Shown here one piece after another: positions 45,051-55,115 of a DNA stretch of 55,115 nucleotides. This stretch comes from Blepharisma japonicum (taxonomy: Eukaryota; Ciliophora; Heterotrichea; Heterotrichida; Blepharismidae). The stretch lies in the NCBI GenBank assembly GCA_949751835.1, contig CATKHK010000148.1:1-55115 (forward strand), written 5' to 3'. The notes under the pieces were generated by a model. It was not told the origin of the DNA. It saw only the letters and a list, made by a program, of their open reading frames with translations, and did not search any database. Every line of letters begins with the position of its first letter. Position 1 is the first letter of the stretch. The position numbers were made by a program, and so were the translations under genes.

Positions 45051-45280
45051 TATTGATAAAATTTAATTCTTGAATTGAAATATTACCTTCTGAAAGAGAT
45101 ACTGCCTAATAGAAAAGCAGCAAAGATTTTTGATTTAAGCTTATAAGTAGAAACTCCTTAAATTTATTGATATAATATGAAATAGTGCTTCTAAATTATA
45201 TTATAATTTTTACTAAATTACAAAGCCTCGCTCTCATGCCATTTGAATTCTATAAATTATAATTAAAATATCAAAGCAAA

Positions 45281-46996
45281 ATGGAAGAATTGATAACTAT
45301 TTTAGTAGAAAGACTTTCCAATCCATTACCTAGTAGCCTTGCTAAAACTTTGATGGATTCCAAAAATATCATTCATTGACAAAAGTTACAGGAAATTAAG
45401 CAATCAATTATAAGCAATCCAACTTTTATGGAAAATGATTTAATTCATCTTTACTATGCCCGCTATCTTCAAACATTTTTTGCCACAGAAACTCCTATAC
45501 CAGAAGCATTTATGCATAGCGTCACTTTATTTGCTGATCTCAAGAATTGCATCAAAGGATATCATTTTGGAAATTCCATTGCCATTTTAATTAGAAAACT
45601 CGGTAAATCTATTAATATCTCTTCTGATTTAAAAACGATTTCAAAGTTGGTAAAAGAATCCAAAAGAATAGCAAAAGAGCTTGCTTATGATAGTCTTTCA
45701 GATATTGAAAATGACATCTATTTAGGATTAAATGCCTGACGAATTGAAAATGATTCTGACTTTGATATTTGACTGCTAAGGGAATGCTGTATTGACATCA
45801 ATAGCATTTTAGAAGATGATTCATTGAAAAGAAAGATAAATGATTTAGTGGCAATCACAGCTTATAATTGGTTTCGGAAAACTTATAAAGATTTAATTCA
45901 GAATCGCTTAGGTCAAAATTTGACAAGCGTTTTAGACAGTGATGGGAAAAGAATTTTTAATTGAATCACTTCGATTGATTGTCGGCAAGAAATTAATGAA
46001 AAAATAGAAAACCTAGAGCCATTAGCTGAAGAGGCTAAAGAGAGAGTAAATTTAGAAAAAGAACCAAGAATTGTATTTCGAGTCACAAATATAAATCAGC
46101 TTATCATTGACAAAAAAAATCCAGATACAGCCATATATAGCGTTGACCGAGGAAAAGTTCATATAGAGGTAATAAAAGCTCAAATCAGGCAAACTGGAAC
46201 CATTGTAGCTTTGAAAAAATTTACAAGTGATAGCTTAGATGGCATCCAAAAATGCAGAAACGAAGTAGATATCTATGAAAGACTGTCCCAAACAGGAATG
46301 GATTCTGCCTTAGCCTATTACGGAAATTTTGTTGAAAATTCTGACAGTTCTCACTATAGTCTTTGCATAGTTCTCGAATACTGTGAATCCACTCTTTTGC
46401 ATGAAATTGTGAGCATGGGTAAGCAAAACCTACACTATGAAAATCGTGATCTAGCTCAAAAGTTTTACTCTCTCCTTGATATATTTAGAAAATTACGAAA
46501 TGGCAAAATAAACCACTGTGACATAAAACCCCAAAATATTTTTATAGCCATGGACGGAAACTACAAGCTGGGAGACTTCGATTTGTCGGAAACCTTTAAA
46601 ACAATTGAAGCATCGTATCAAGATGCTGTATATAATAATTTTTTCAAGGGGACAAAAAGCTGGATGTCGCCTGAATTGAAAAAAAAGCAAGAAAAGTTTG
46701 CACGTACTGGAAACTTTAGTGAGAGTATTAAATTCAGCAAGGAAAAATCAGACGTTTATTCTCTTGGGCTTACATTTTTGATGATGGCTACAGTTCAGCC
46801 AGTTAAAGGTTTGAATGAGAAAAAACGTCAAGGTGAGCTAAGGCAATTGATTGATAATTTAGAGCTGAGTTGGGCTCAAAGACTACTGAGGCGGATGCTT
46901 GCTTACAAATATGAAGAAAGGCCAAGATTTAATGAAGCTTTTCAGATGCTTAAAGAAGATCCTGAATTTATTTTATGCCTTAATTCTATTGAGTAA
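45281..46996 (+). CDS. Atypical protein kinase, subfamily B (HCD/DFD), copy 3
   Basis: 571 residues, intact. N-terminal helical domain MEELITILVERL, IHLYYARYLQTFFATETPIP, then SDGKRIFNWITSIDCRQ. Kinase domain: Lys312 in TIVALKKF, catalytic loop HCD at 412-414 (NHCDIKPQNIF), DFD at 432-434 (KLGDFDLSETF), FKGTKSWMSPELKK and SDVYSLGLTFLMMA. Same non-RD features as the copy at 38500. It is the source, or sister, of the recent broken duplicate at 49630, sharing nearly identical DNA from about 45780 through its 3' flank. Confidence 0.92.
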
Positions 46997-49150
46997 CTTG
47001 AAAGCAATTAATTATTAGTGTCACTTTAATTTTCAGCCTATATATCGTTATAAGATTTCAAAAATGTTTTATTTGTATGCAATAAAAATATAAATTGAAT
47101 AGGCAAGCGACATATCCTCTTCGTAGTATTATCCTGATAGATACCAGATGTGGTCTTTGAGGCGTGTTTATGATTCATGTTTAAATTTTATTTTAAGGTA
47201 CATATTTAGGCTAAATAGTGAAACATCTCCCGGAGAACTGAAAGTTGACTAGAAGCTTTTGAAAATTTTTTGAAGGATTATGGAGAATTAGGATACACAA
47301 AAGATGTAGGAATTTCTTGACAGTTGATTTCAGCTGAGGAATGCACGAAGCTACTATTGCATCAAAAAATAGGAAAAATAGTTTCTGCTAATTGCTAGAG
47401 GATTACTGTGTGATGGGTGATTGTCGTTGCTTATTCTGTTGTGATTTAAAGCTGGAGGTTTTGAAGTTTTATGAAGTATTTATATTTTTTTTTGTAAAAT
47501 GTCAAATAAAGTTAATACGAAATTCAGTGATAAAATATTACTAATGGCTCATATTTTGGGGAACCCAATGGTTTGACATGGCTTCTTCATAGGAATTAAT
47601 TGTATCACTTTTTGAGGCAAATCACATAAATTATTTTTGATGTCAATTTTTAATTATTTGTAATCAATATGAAATATATAAATATTATTTTATGTGATGA
47701 AATCTTTGGCTATATCTATTTAATTTTAGTAAAGTATCATATAAATCATAAATTTTATAAAGGAATTGCCTTTATATTAAAAATTTTCAATTAGTCTATT
47801 TTGAATTTCGAAAAAAATTCTGATTGAAAAAATTAGCCTATTGTGAAACTAGGAGAAAAATTTGCTTACCCATTGAGAGGGGATTAGAATTAAAAAACTA
47901 AAAGAAATTTCTGTAATTTCATATATTTCTCATGTGATTCTTTTCGAGAAAAATTGTTTAAAATCGAAAAAGATTTAATGTATCTGCTAAGACATCACTT
48001 GAATCAACGCAGATATATTAAAAGAAAATATAAATGCCTGCATGATGCATTACTGCTAAGGAAAATCTAGTATCTAATGCAGTGTGAAATGTTTAATAGG
48101 GTGGATTCTCCTCAATAATAATTGAGTATCTTTGAAAGCTATTTATTGCTCCAGCATATTATTTACTAAAAGTGCTGAAATTTTTTATCAAGCAATTAGA
48201 CATTTGAAAAAATTATAAAGTTAAATGAAAATGGAAAAGTAAAGAAAATGTTGTAAATTGCAGGAAGTGATGGGATAAAAATGTCTTATAAATACCCAAA
48301 ATCTTTAATTGCTTTATAATGAAAAGTGTCTAGCCAATTTAAATGGTAAAATCTCTCAGAAAAATTATCCAAAGCCTTGATTTTTTTTTAAAAATTTGCT
48401 GATCATTAAACTTCAGGAGTAATATATAAAATAGCAAATAATCATAATTCTTGATAAACTTTAATAGCAGATGCCCAGTTGATATATCAAAATTAGCTAT
48501 CTGGAGAGATCTTAAGTCATAATTTTGAAATTAAATATATTAACAATACCCAGTAAAGTTAATATGAAACTAGAAATTACTAAAATTTGCATAACATTTT
48601 AATAATTCTTTAGATGATTATATCATGTTTTAATGAAATTGGACATAATCAATATTCACTTTATATGTCCCCGAAAAATTATATTAATATAAATAAAATT
48701 GATGGACAAACAATAAAACATTTCAGTAGCTTTGCCTTTATTCATACGGAGATGTTATTATGGTTTACGTTTTTATAAACCAATTGTTTCGGATATAGAT
48801 TCATAGGAATTAATTGTATTTCTTTGAGATAGAAGCGCTCAACTCAGTTAGACTAATATTAAAAAACCCTAAAATTTATAATTTTTATATAAATAGTCTT
48901 GAACCAAATAACTCAATGCTTATTTCTTGAAGATGCTTTAAAATTTTAATTATATTAGTTTTAATATTGTGATAATTTAGTTTGCAAAGAACTTTAAAGC
49001 CACATAATTTCAGAAATTGCTTTGAAAGGATTTAGATGATGCTCTTTATATATTATCTAAAAGCAGCATTTATTTAAAAATTCTGTTATGTAAAATGAGT
49101 AATGCTTTATTATTTAACTTATCAAGCCTTATAATATAAAAAAGCCATGA
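46997..49150. other. 2.1 kb AT-rich region with duplicated kinase flank
   Basis: The first part (46997-47055 and 47237-47362) is the 3' flank duplicated after the last kinase copy. The rest is AT-rich with stops in all frames. CATAGGAATTAATTGTAT occurs twice (about 47590 and 48803), hinting at an older repeat. No gene recognised. Confidence 0.45.
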
Positions 49151-49601
49151 ATGCCCAGCAAAGCATTAAACCTCTCAGAGATAAAAAAGAAGAATGTTCT
49201 TAAAATACTTAAGAACATGATGAAATATAGAGATGCACTTATCCAAAAAGCTATTAATTCCTTTGTTCAAATTAGCAGAGAAATGAAGTTAAAAATTAAG
49301 ATACTTTTGAAAACATTTAATACGAACAAAGAAGAAATCAGCAAGTTCTATGAATATATATATATATAAAACAGAATTCAATGAAGAGAGCCTAATTTTA
49401 GAATCATGTGATCCTTCATTCTGCGATCTAACTAAACTCTTAGAGTCTAAGTTTCTAAGTTTAGAAATAGGTAACTATGCAGAAGCTGTCATTAATCTCA
49501 TATTTTCTTTACGAGATCCTTTTATAGAAAATTTTCTTATACTCGAGCAAGATTTGCAGAATCTACTAAAAAATCACTTGAATCATATGAGAAGTGAATA
49601 A
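49151..49601 (+). pseudogene. Remnant resembling the coiled-coil part of a B-box-like protein
   Basis: Two overlapping frames (49151-49369 and 49350-49601) join if a TA-dinucleotide run at about 49352-49367 has slipped. The combined product is about 150 residues, helical (KYRDALIQKAINSFVQISRE, KFLSLEIGNYAEAVINLIF). Its helix pattern resembles the middle of the B-box-like protein at 53603, but no zinc-binding part is present. Low certainty. Confidence 0.3.
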
Positions 49602-49629
49602 AAGAAAATAATCAATTGGTCAATGTAGA

Positions 49630-51083
49630 TAGATTTGAAGAAAAATATAGTCAAAGAACTGTCCAATTATTTGTTATCTGATAAAAAAGATCTATTAGAC
49701 CCGATAATCTATTACAATGGAAAAAATTACAAGAAATAAAGTGAAAACTTGATAGCAGTTCAATAATACTAAAGCACGATACAATTCATCTCTTTTATAA
49801 ATGCTATCTTAAAAAACTTATTGATACAGAAATTCCTATTTATGTAGGCATAAATGCCTGCAAAATAAAGGACAATTCTATTTCTGATATGCTACAACTA
49901 AGGGAATGCTATCTTGACATCAATAGCATTTTAGAAGATGATACATTGAGGAGAAAGATAAATGATTTAGTGGCGATCATAGCTTATAATTGGTTTCGGA
50001 AAACTTATAAAGATTTAATTCAGAATCGCTTAGGTCAAAATTTAACAGTTTTAGACAGTGATGGGAAAAGAATTTTTAATTGAATCACTTCGATTGATTG
50101 TCGACAAGAAATTAATGAAAAAATAGAAAACCTAGAGCCATTAACTGAAGAGGCTAAAGAAAGGGTAATTTTAGAAAAAGAGCCAAGAATTGTATTTCGA
50201 GTGACAAATATAAATCACCTTATCATTGACAAAAAAGATCCAGCCATATATATCATTGACCGAGGAAAAGTTCATATAGAGGTAATAAAAGCTCAAATCA
50301 GGCAAACTGGAACCATTGTAGCTTTGAAAAAATTTGCAAGTGATAGTGAAGATAGATATCTACGAAAGACTGTCCCAAACAGGAATGGATTTTGCCTTAG
50401 CCTATTACGGAAATTTTGTTGAAGATTCTGACAGATCTCACTATAATCTTTGCATAGTTCTCCAAATACTGTGAACCCACTCTTTTTGATGAAATTGTGA
50501 GTATGAATAAGCAAAACCTACATTATGAAAATCGTGATCTAGCTCAAAAATTTTACTCTCTCCTTGATATATTCGAAAAACTACGAAAAGGCAAAATAAA
50601 CCACTGTGATATAAAACCCCAAAATATTTTTATAGCCATGGACGGAAACTACAAGCTGGAAGACTTCGATTTGTCGGAAACCTTTAAAACAATTGAAGCA
50701 TCGTATCAAGATGCTGTATATAATAATTTTTTCAAGGGGACAAAAAACTCGATGTTGCCTGAACTGAAAAAAAGCAAGAAAAGTTCGCACGCACTGGAAA
50801 ATTTAATGAGAGTATTAAATTCAGCAAGGAAAAATCATACGTTTATTCTCTTGGGCTTGCATTTTTGATGATGGCTACAGTTCGGCCAGTTAAAGGTTTG
50901 AATGAGAAAAAACGCCAAGGTGAGCTAAGGCAATTGATTGATAATTTAGAGCTGAGTTGGGATCAAAGACTACTGAGGTGGATGCTTGCTTACAAATATG
51001 AAGAAAGCCCAATATTTAATGAAGTTTTTAAGATGCTTAAAGAAGACCCTGAGTTTATTTTATGCCTTAATTCTACTGAGTAA
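49630..51083 (+). pseudogene. Broken atypical kinase, subfamily B, copy 4 (recent duplicate)
   Basis: From about 49880 the DNA is nearly identical to the copy at 45281. Frame breaks compared with that copy: a deletion of roughly 30 bp near 50350, an extra base near 50466 (CTCCAAATACTG for CTCGAATACTG) and a lost A near 50770. The first 250 bp are much more diverged. Catalytic pieces survive (NHCDIKPQNIF, DFDLSETF), and the end is the usual LCLNSTE. The high similarity with several indels points to recent duplication followed by loss of constraint. Confidence 0.9.
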
Positions 51084-51269
51084 TTGAATGCAATTAATTA
51101 TTAGTGTCACTTTAATTTTCAGCCTGTATATCGTTATAAGACTGAAAGTTTGCTAGAAGCTTTGGAAACTTTTTGAAGGATTATGGAGAATTATAGGGTA
51201 CATAAAAGATGCAGGAATTTCTTGACAGTCGATTTCAGCTGAGGAATGTATGAAGCAGCTATTGCATCA
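49880..51269. repeat. Segmental duplication of 45770-47362
   Basis: A direct copy, same strand, covering most of the kinase gene and its 3' flank. The flank matches 46997-47055, then skips about 180 bp and resumes at CTGAAAGTT (47237 matches 51143), continuing to CTATTGCATCA (47352 matches 51259). Similarity stops at about 51269, exactly where the reverse-transcriptase remnant begins. Confidence 0.85.
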
Positions 51270-52790
51270 TCATTACATGGGCTTTATATTGTGCTCCATA
51301 TACCATCACTTGCATTAGCCCAATCGCTTCTCATTCAATACCCAAATCTGCCAGCCTTTTTTGCAGCTCCAATCTAGCAACAGTATATCTTGCACATTCT
51401 GTCACAAGTGTAACTCAGTTTCAGCTACCTTGTATGTGCTAACTTTGTCGTCATTACTTAAGTGTTTCAGTTTAGCATTTGCACTATAAAAATTAAAACC
51501 AGACCTAAGTCTATGCATTACTCCTATTGCACTCTCATTACTTGGTTTTGTAATTGTCTTGATTCTTTTCATGAGTTGTCTGTATATTTTGGTTGTTTTC
51601 TCTGTATCGTTTTCCAGCCTGCCTAATGACTCATTGATGTTCACCTGCTTCACAGCTTCAGTAATTTTCAGTTTCTATGTCTTAGTATCAATTCCTTGTA
51701 GTCTTCCTTCAGCTAGATATTCCTCCAAGTCAAGTAATGCCATGACCTCCCTACATCTCTTTTCTCATGATAGCAGCTCTTCAGCATTTATATTATCATT
51801 AGTATATTCAGCTGGTCGTTCATGTTGTAAATTCTTTTCCTGAATCTAAACAAGCGCATCCTGAAATGATCCGCTATCGTAATCCAGCTCATATCAAGTA
51901 ATGACGTTTCTCTTGCTATACCTGCAGGTGCATGAATTAGTGACCTAGCTAAACTAATTCTTATATTTTCTTCACTTCTCAGTGTTACTCCACCTAGTTC
52001 ATGTTGAGCACACTCCATAGCGTATGCTGCAATAGTTGTTACACATACTTCGGCTATAATTGACTTCTTCAACATAGACAAACTACCGAAACTCCCAAGT
52101 AGTATCTTTGCTGCTCTACTGGCCGATCTTATATTTTCAAGTGTTGCTTTGGTATCAATTGCTCTTTCTTTTGAAGCACCAATAATTCTCCCTAAATACT
52201 TTTACTGTTTCATCTGTTTCAATTGGTATCTTTAAATTTTGATTGCCAATATAGTTGGTCTAAATAAGTAATCTACTACCACTGACTTTTTTTGGTTTAT
52301 TTTTAGGGAATACTTGCGAGCACAACTGCAGCACACATCAGTTAGTTGCTGAAGCTGTATTTCATTTTGTGCTATCAAAACTATATCATCCGTATACAGT
52401 AATAATCCTATTTTTCTTTGCTCCTGGCTTTAACATAACTCCAAGATCAGTGTTCTCTATTGCTCATGCCAGCTCATTCAGGATCAGGCTGAAGCATTTA
52501 GGTAACGAGCTTTCTCCTTTTCTAACGCCTTTCATTAGCTTTATTGGTTCTGATCATCGATCATTTATTATTATCCTACTCTTGCACTCTGTATGCATCG
52601 CACCTATGAGGTCAATTGTGTCATCATCAATTCTCCTATCCGTCATAACCCTATTTAAGTCCGAATGCTTAACCGTGTCAAATGCTTTGCATATATTGAG
52701 AAATGCGCACATTATCCCTTCCTTCTTAAGTTGACAGTGCTCTATGATAGTCTCCAGTTACAATAATAATTCGGTCTGAATATAAAAAAA
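51259..52790 (-). mobile_element. Non-LTR (LINE) retrotransposon remnant, 5'-truncated reverse transcriptase
   Basis: Reads on the minus strand with at least three frameshifts. Reverse-transcriptase motifs in order: GIMCAFLNICKAFDTVKH (domain with the first catalytic Asp region), LMKGVRKGESSLPKCFSLI (the GVRQG block, degenerate), LLLYTDDIVLIAQNE (the YxDD active site, intact) and KINQKKSVVV. The post-catalytic region follows (LGRIIGASKERA..., MLKKSIIAEVCVTTIAAYAM) and a C-terminal VTECARYTVARLELQKRL like the end of LINE ORF2 zinc knuckles. No endonuclease or ORF1 is present, so it is 5'-truncated, as most LINE copies are. No poly-A tract was found at its 3' side, which abuts the kinase duplication. 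Confidence 0.88.
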
Positions 52791-52919
52791 TTAAAACAGG
52801 CAAATAAATTTAAATTATGATTCGTAGTGAAATTGTCATCCATAGGCCAGAATAGTCAAAAATAGAGTCATAGAAGCATAGAGACCCATATATAAAATTT
52901 TCTTGCATATAGATTATAA

Positions 52920-53262
52920 TTACACACAACTAAATACCCTTCACAATTTAAGTTCGCTACGTTAGGATATTGAGCACAGGTATTTGCTGTGTTTTAATAT
53001 AGTTTCTAAAAGCTTCCAGGAGGTTAATCTGCTTTGCTACAATATATCGACAAGCTCTAGGAAGTATGTATACTCATCAGCTTCAGCTTAAGTCCTGAGG
53101 GGTGATTTATAAATTTTTGAGGTCTTAATCTTAGCAATAGTTGAGAATCTAGAGGATACTGTTGTGAGAAATACTGCTCCTGCTCCACAGGTTGAAGCCA
53201 GGGTTTCTCGATAATATCATGCATAGCTGTCCAAGAATATCGCTAGATACCTCAATTTAAAG
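52920..53262 (-). mobile_element. Possible second LINE fragment (post-RT region)
   Basis: The minus strand reads for about 115 codons with only three TAA/TAG. The beginning, FKLRYLAIFLDSYAWYY, followed by FSTIAKIKTSKIYKSPLR, resembles the thumb segment after the LINE active site (a YLGxxLD strand followed later by a KxYKSxLR helix). It lies directly upstream of the first LINE remnant in the same orientation. It could be part of the same decayed insertion region or an older copy. Confidence 0.3.
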
Positions 53263-53602
53263 CCACATAAAGATACCAAAATCATAGTGAGTATTTTTGC
53301 AGAAGTTCTCTATATTTTTGACTTAGATTTGGTCTCATTCTGTATTAAGCTAAACTTAAGATCTAGACTATTGCACCAAGCTGCAGACTGACGCGTACCC
53401 CATTTAATCTATTTTTCAATTTAAGCTAGTGTGTATATCTATATTATTTTACTATAATCTATAATTCTCATATGTAAAGCGACGGTCTGGTATAAATCAT
53501 TTTATTTTCTTAAATGATTAAGTTTAATGGGGAATTTATGAAACATAAAAGATTAAGAGGATATTAAAGAAATTATTCATAATCATGAAATGAATTATTA
53601 GA
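53263..53602. other. Intergenic AT-rich region
   Basis: 340 bp between the LINE-like remnant and the 3' end of the B-box-like gene. Nothing recognised. Confidence 0.4.
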
Positions 53603-54400
53603 TTAATTTTGCTTTCTAGAAGGTTGTTGAGATATACGCGATGTGCTTGAATAAGTCGAAATATCTGGAAGATCCTCTTCAATTTCATTTTTATTATGCT
53701 CATTTTTGCTAGAAGCTTCCTGCAGTTTTGGAATTTTAGCCCAACCAACTTCTTTATAAATATCTGAAATTATTGTTTCATATGAAATTTTGGTGATTGA
53801 TATTTCATCGTTTGCTTTAATAAAATTAGTGGCTTCTCTCAAAAATTTTAAATTGCTAAACTCATCGTTTCCTTTGCCGCATCCATGAGCCTGAGTTATT
53901 TCATTTAATTTTAAAGTAAATACAGCTATTTCTTGATCTATCTTTTCAAGGCAGCCAGCTAAGCTGTTTTCTAATTTGCAGATCTCAATGTAAACCTCTT
54001 TTATTACTTTATCTTTTAAATCTCGCAGCTGCTCCATTTTATATTGTATGTGAAGCAAAAATTCCTTAGTTGTTTGGATGCTTGAGCTGTCTTGTAATTT
54101 TTGAAAATCATGCTCTCCAGGAGAGCTAATTAAATGGTCTCCAAAGTGCTTAGCACAGAACTTATGATATTGATTTTCACAATAGCACAAGGCTGTAGCT
54201 TTTGCATGGCATTCTTTTAAGCAGCACCCAGCTTCCTTTACCTGGTTAGTTACTTTTGATGGTACTGAGACTTCTGGAGGAGGAGGAGGAGGAGTGGATA
54301 CCATCGGAGGAGAGGATTCCAGTTCGATAAAGCTGATACTGGTAATAGGTTTACAAAGAGAATCAAAAACTTTTGTTATATCTGGCTCGAAATTAGGCAT
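53603..54400 (-). CDS. B-box-like zinc-binding, coiled-coil protein
   Basis: 265 residues from ATG 54400-54398. A Pro-rich start (STPPPPPPEVSVP) leads to a Cys/His cluster (CCLKECHAKATALCYCEN, KFCAKHFGDHL) like the B-box of TRIM-type proteins, then a helical region (about 110-225) and a Ser/acidic tail. TRIM-like proteins scaffold complexes; no RING finger is present here. The frame is open upstream for 71 more codons to another ATG (54616), interrupted only by a TAA at its fourth codon (54607-54605); this extension contains two copies of an about 18-residue unit (SDISxKExIIxSITSR), which suggests it was once coding. The annotated start is therefore the first ATG after that stop. Confidence 0.75.
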   Translation of the reverse strand: MPNFEPDITKVFDSLCKPITSISFIELESSPPMVSTPPPPPPEVSVPSKVTNQVKEAGCCLKECHAKATALCYCENQYHKFCAKHFGDHLISSPGEHDFQKLQDSSSIQTTKEFLLHIQYKMEQLRDLKDKVIKEVYIEICKLENSLAGCLEKIDQEIAVFTLKLNEITQAHGCGKGNDEFSNLKFLREATNFIKANDEISITKISYETIISDIYKEVGWAKIPKLQEASSKNEHNKNEIEEDLPDISTYSSTSRISQQPSRKQN

Positions 54401-54636
54401 TATTGATTCAATCTCTTCTATATAAGGACATCTTGAGGTTATGCTGTTTATTATTGATTCTTTATCACTTATATCAGAATCTCTTGAGGTTATGCTGCTT
54501 ATTATTCGTTCTTTTGTACTTATATCAGATTTGCTTGAGGTTTCGCATTTTAAGATGTTTTCAAATCTATTTCTTGGAGTAGGGATTATATCTCATATGC
54601 TATTTTAGATTGTCATTATTGAAAATGCACTGATTA

Positions 54637-54939
54637 ATGAAACTGTGATTTGAAATATGGCGAAGAGATATTTTCTGGATTAAATTTCCAATATGAGTTA
54701 GAAATTCACAAAGACTACCTTATTTTGACTAATTTTCAGAGCCAGAATATTTAACAAATCAAATCAAAAGTGAAAATGAATTCATAAATCAATTTATCAG
54801 GCATCTTTTCAAAGATTATGAAAATATAAGATTTAAGAAAAGACCTAATGTTCAGTTAAACATTAAAAAACCCTTGAATTTTGATCAAAATAATTGAGAA
54901 AATACATCTGTTAAATATAAAATGATGAAAGTGGCATAA
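54637..54939 (+). pseudogene. Unidentified coding remnant with one in-frame TAA
   Basis: Frame from ATG 54637 to TAA 54937-54939, interrupted by TAA at 54730-54732. Segments: MKLWFEIWRRDIFWIKF, then SEPEYLTNQIKSENEFINQF and RFKKRPNVQLNIKKPLNF. A neighbouring frame is also open before the stop (GEEIFSGLNFQYELEIHKDY), so a frameshift near 54740 is equally possible. No family recognised. Confidence 0.3.
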
Positions 54940-54966
54940 TAATTAATATAAAAGGCTTATATCACA

Positions 54967-55115
54967 CCACTGCCACGCCACTGCCACACCACTGCCACAC
55001 CACTGCCACACCACTGCCACACCACTGCCACACCACTGCCACACCACTGCCACACCACTGCCACACCACTGCCACACCACTGCCACACCACTGCCACACC
55101 ACTGCCACACCACTG
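54967..55115. repeat. 11-bp minisatellite (CCACTGCCACA)n at the window end
   Basis: About 13.5 copies of an 11-bp unit, perfect except for one base in the first copy (CCACTGCCACG). It is far richer in G+C than its surroundings and runs off the end of the window. It is not the telomere repeat, and its C-rich strand orientation is opposite to that expected for a right-hand telomere. Confidence 0.97.

Noticed and set aside
52369-52734. Plus-strand 121-codon hydrophobic open frame
   Set aside because: It is the complement of the reverse-transcriptase core, which has recognisable motifs on the minus strand.
54637-54860. A 43-nt intron (GTTAG...TTCAG, 54697-54739) joining the frames of the remnant
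   Set aside because: The two introns supported here are 15-16 nt, and the putative donor is poor; a stop or frameshift is simpler.
1-55115. tRNA or rRNA genes
   Set aside because: I looked for T-loop (GGTTCGANNCC-like) signals on both strands and found none with a plausible cloverleaf. A tRNA scan would be decisive.
1-55115. Whole-window code with TAA/TAG as Gln (Condylostoma-like)
   Set aside because: Intact conserved genes have no internal TAA/TAG and end at them at the expected length.
54967-55115. Minisatellite as a variant telomere
   Set aside because: The unit differs from CCCTAACA in length and sequence, and its strand bias is wrong for a right-hand end.

Overview
The window looks like one end of a macronuclear chromosome from a heterotrich ciliate, most likely Blepharisma. 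It opens with six C-strand telomere units (CCCTAACA). Conserved genes need TGA read as tryptophan; for example, the kinase motif DIWSLG at 2764 carries TGA at the Trp. TAA and TAG act as stops. Two introns are only 15 and 16 nt long. The combination fits Blepharisma; Stentor shares the telomere and tiny introns but uses the standard code. The species call is inference. Because TGA is sense, any standard-code reading cuts most genes here into pieces; coordinates below use TGA = Trp.

Left part (1-17.4 kb) is mostly ordinary single-copy gene space after a 2.1 kb subtelomere that holds only decayed coding traces. It contains a NEK-type kinase with a 38-residue repeat tail, a small GC-rich reading frame, a papain-family protein whose catalytic Cys is Asp, the mitochondrial copper chaperone SCO1, a secreted alpha-amylase, a divergent beta-tubulin (minus), a 1344-residue protein joining 15-16 WD40 repeats, an ankyrin-like stretch and a TRP-type channel, and a tandem pair of glutaryl-CoA-dehydrogenase-like proteins of which the first lacks key catalytic elements.

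Middle (17.8-32.5 kb): a 6.6 kb heavily broken gene of the ciliate beta-helix/Cys-rich/multi-membrane-span family (plus), a 1378-residue PAS-containing membrane protein (minus, one 15-nt intron), GTP cyclohydrolase I (minus, one 16-nt intron), an unidentified coding remnant, and a decayed FLYWCH-like zinc-finger gene (minus).

Right part (32.7-55.1 kb) is accessory. It holds a same-strand array of seven related kinase copies (four intact, three broken) with an N-terminal helical domain and unusual catalytic motifs: HRD+DFN in one subfamily, HCD+DFD in the other. Two B-box-like coiled-coil genes lie among and beyond them. The last kinase copy is a young, frameshifted duplicate whose downstream flank ends at a non-LTR (LINE) reverse-transcriptase remnant on the minus strand, with a possible second LINE fragment behind it. 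The window ends in an 11-bp GC-rich minisatellite rather than a telomere.

The best candidates for something undescribed are the WD40-ankyrin-TRP fusion and the non-canonical kinase array. No tRNA, rRNA or CRISPR array was recognised.
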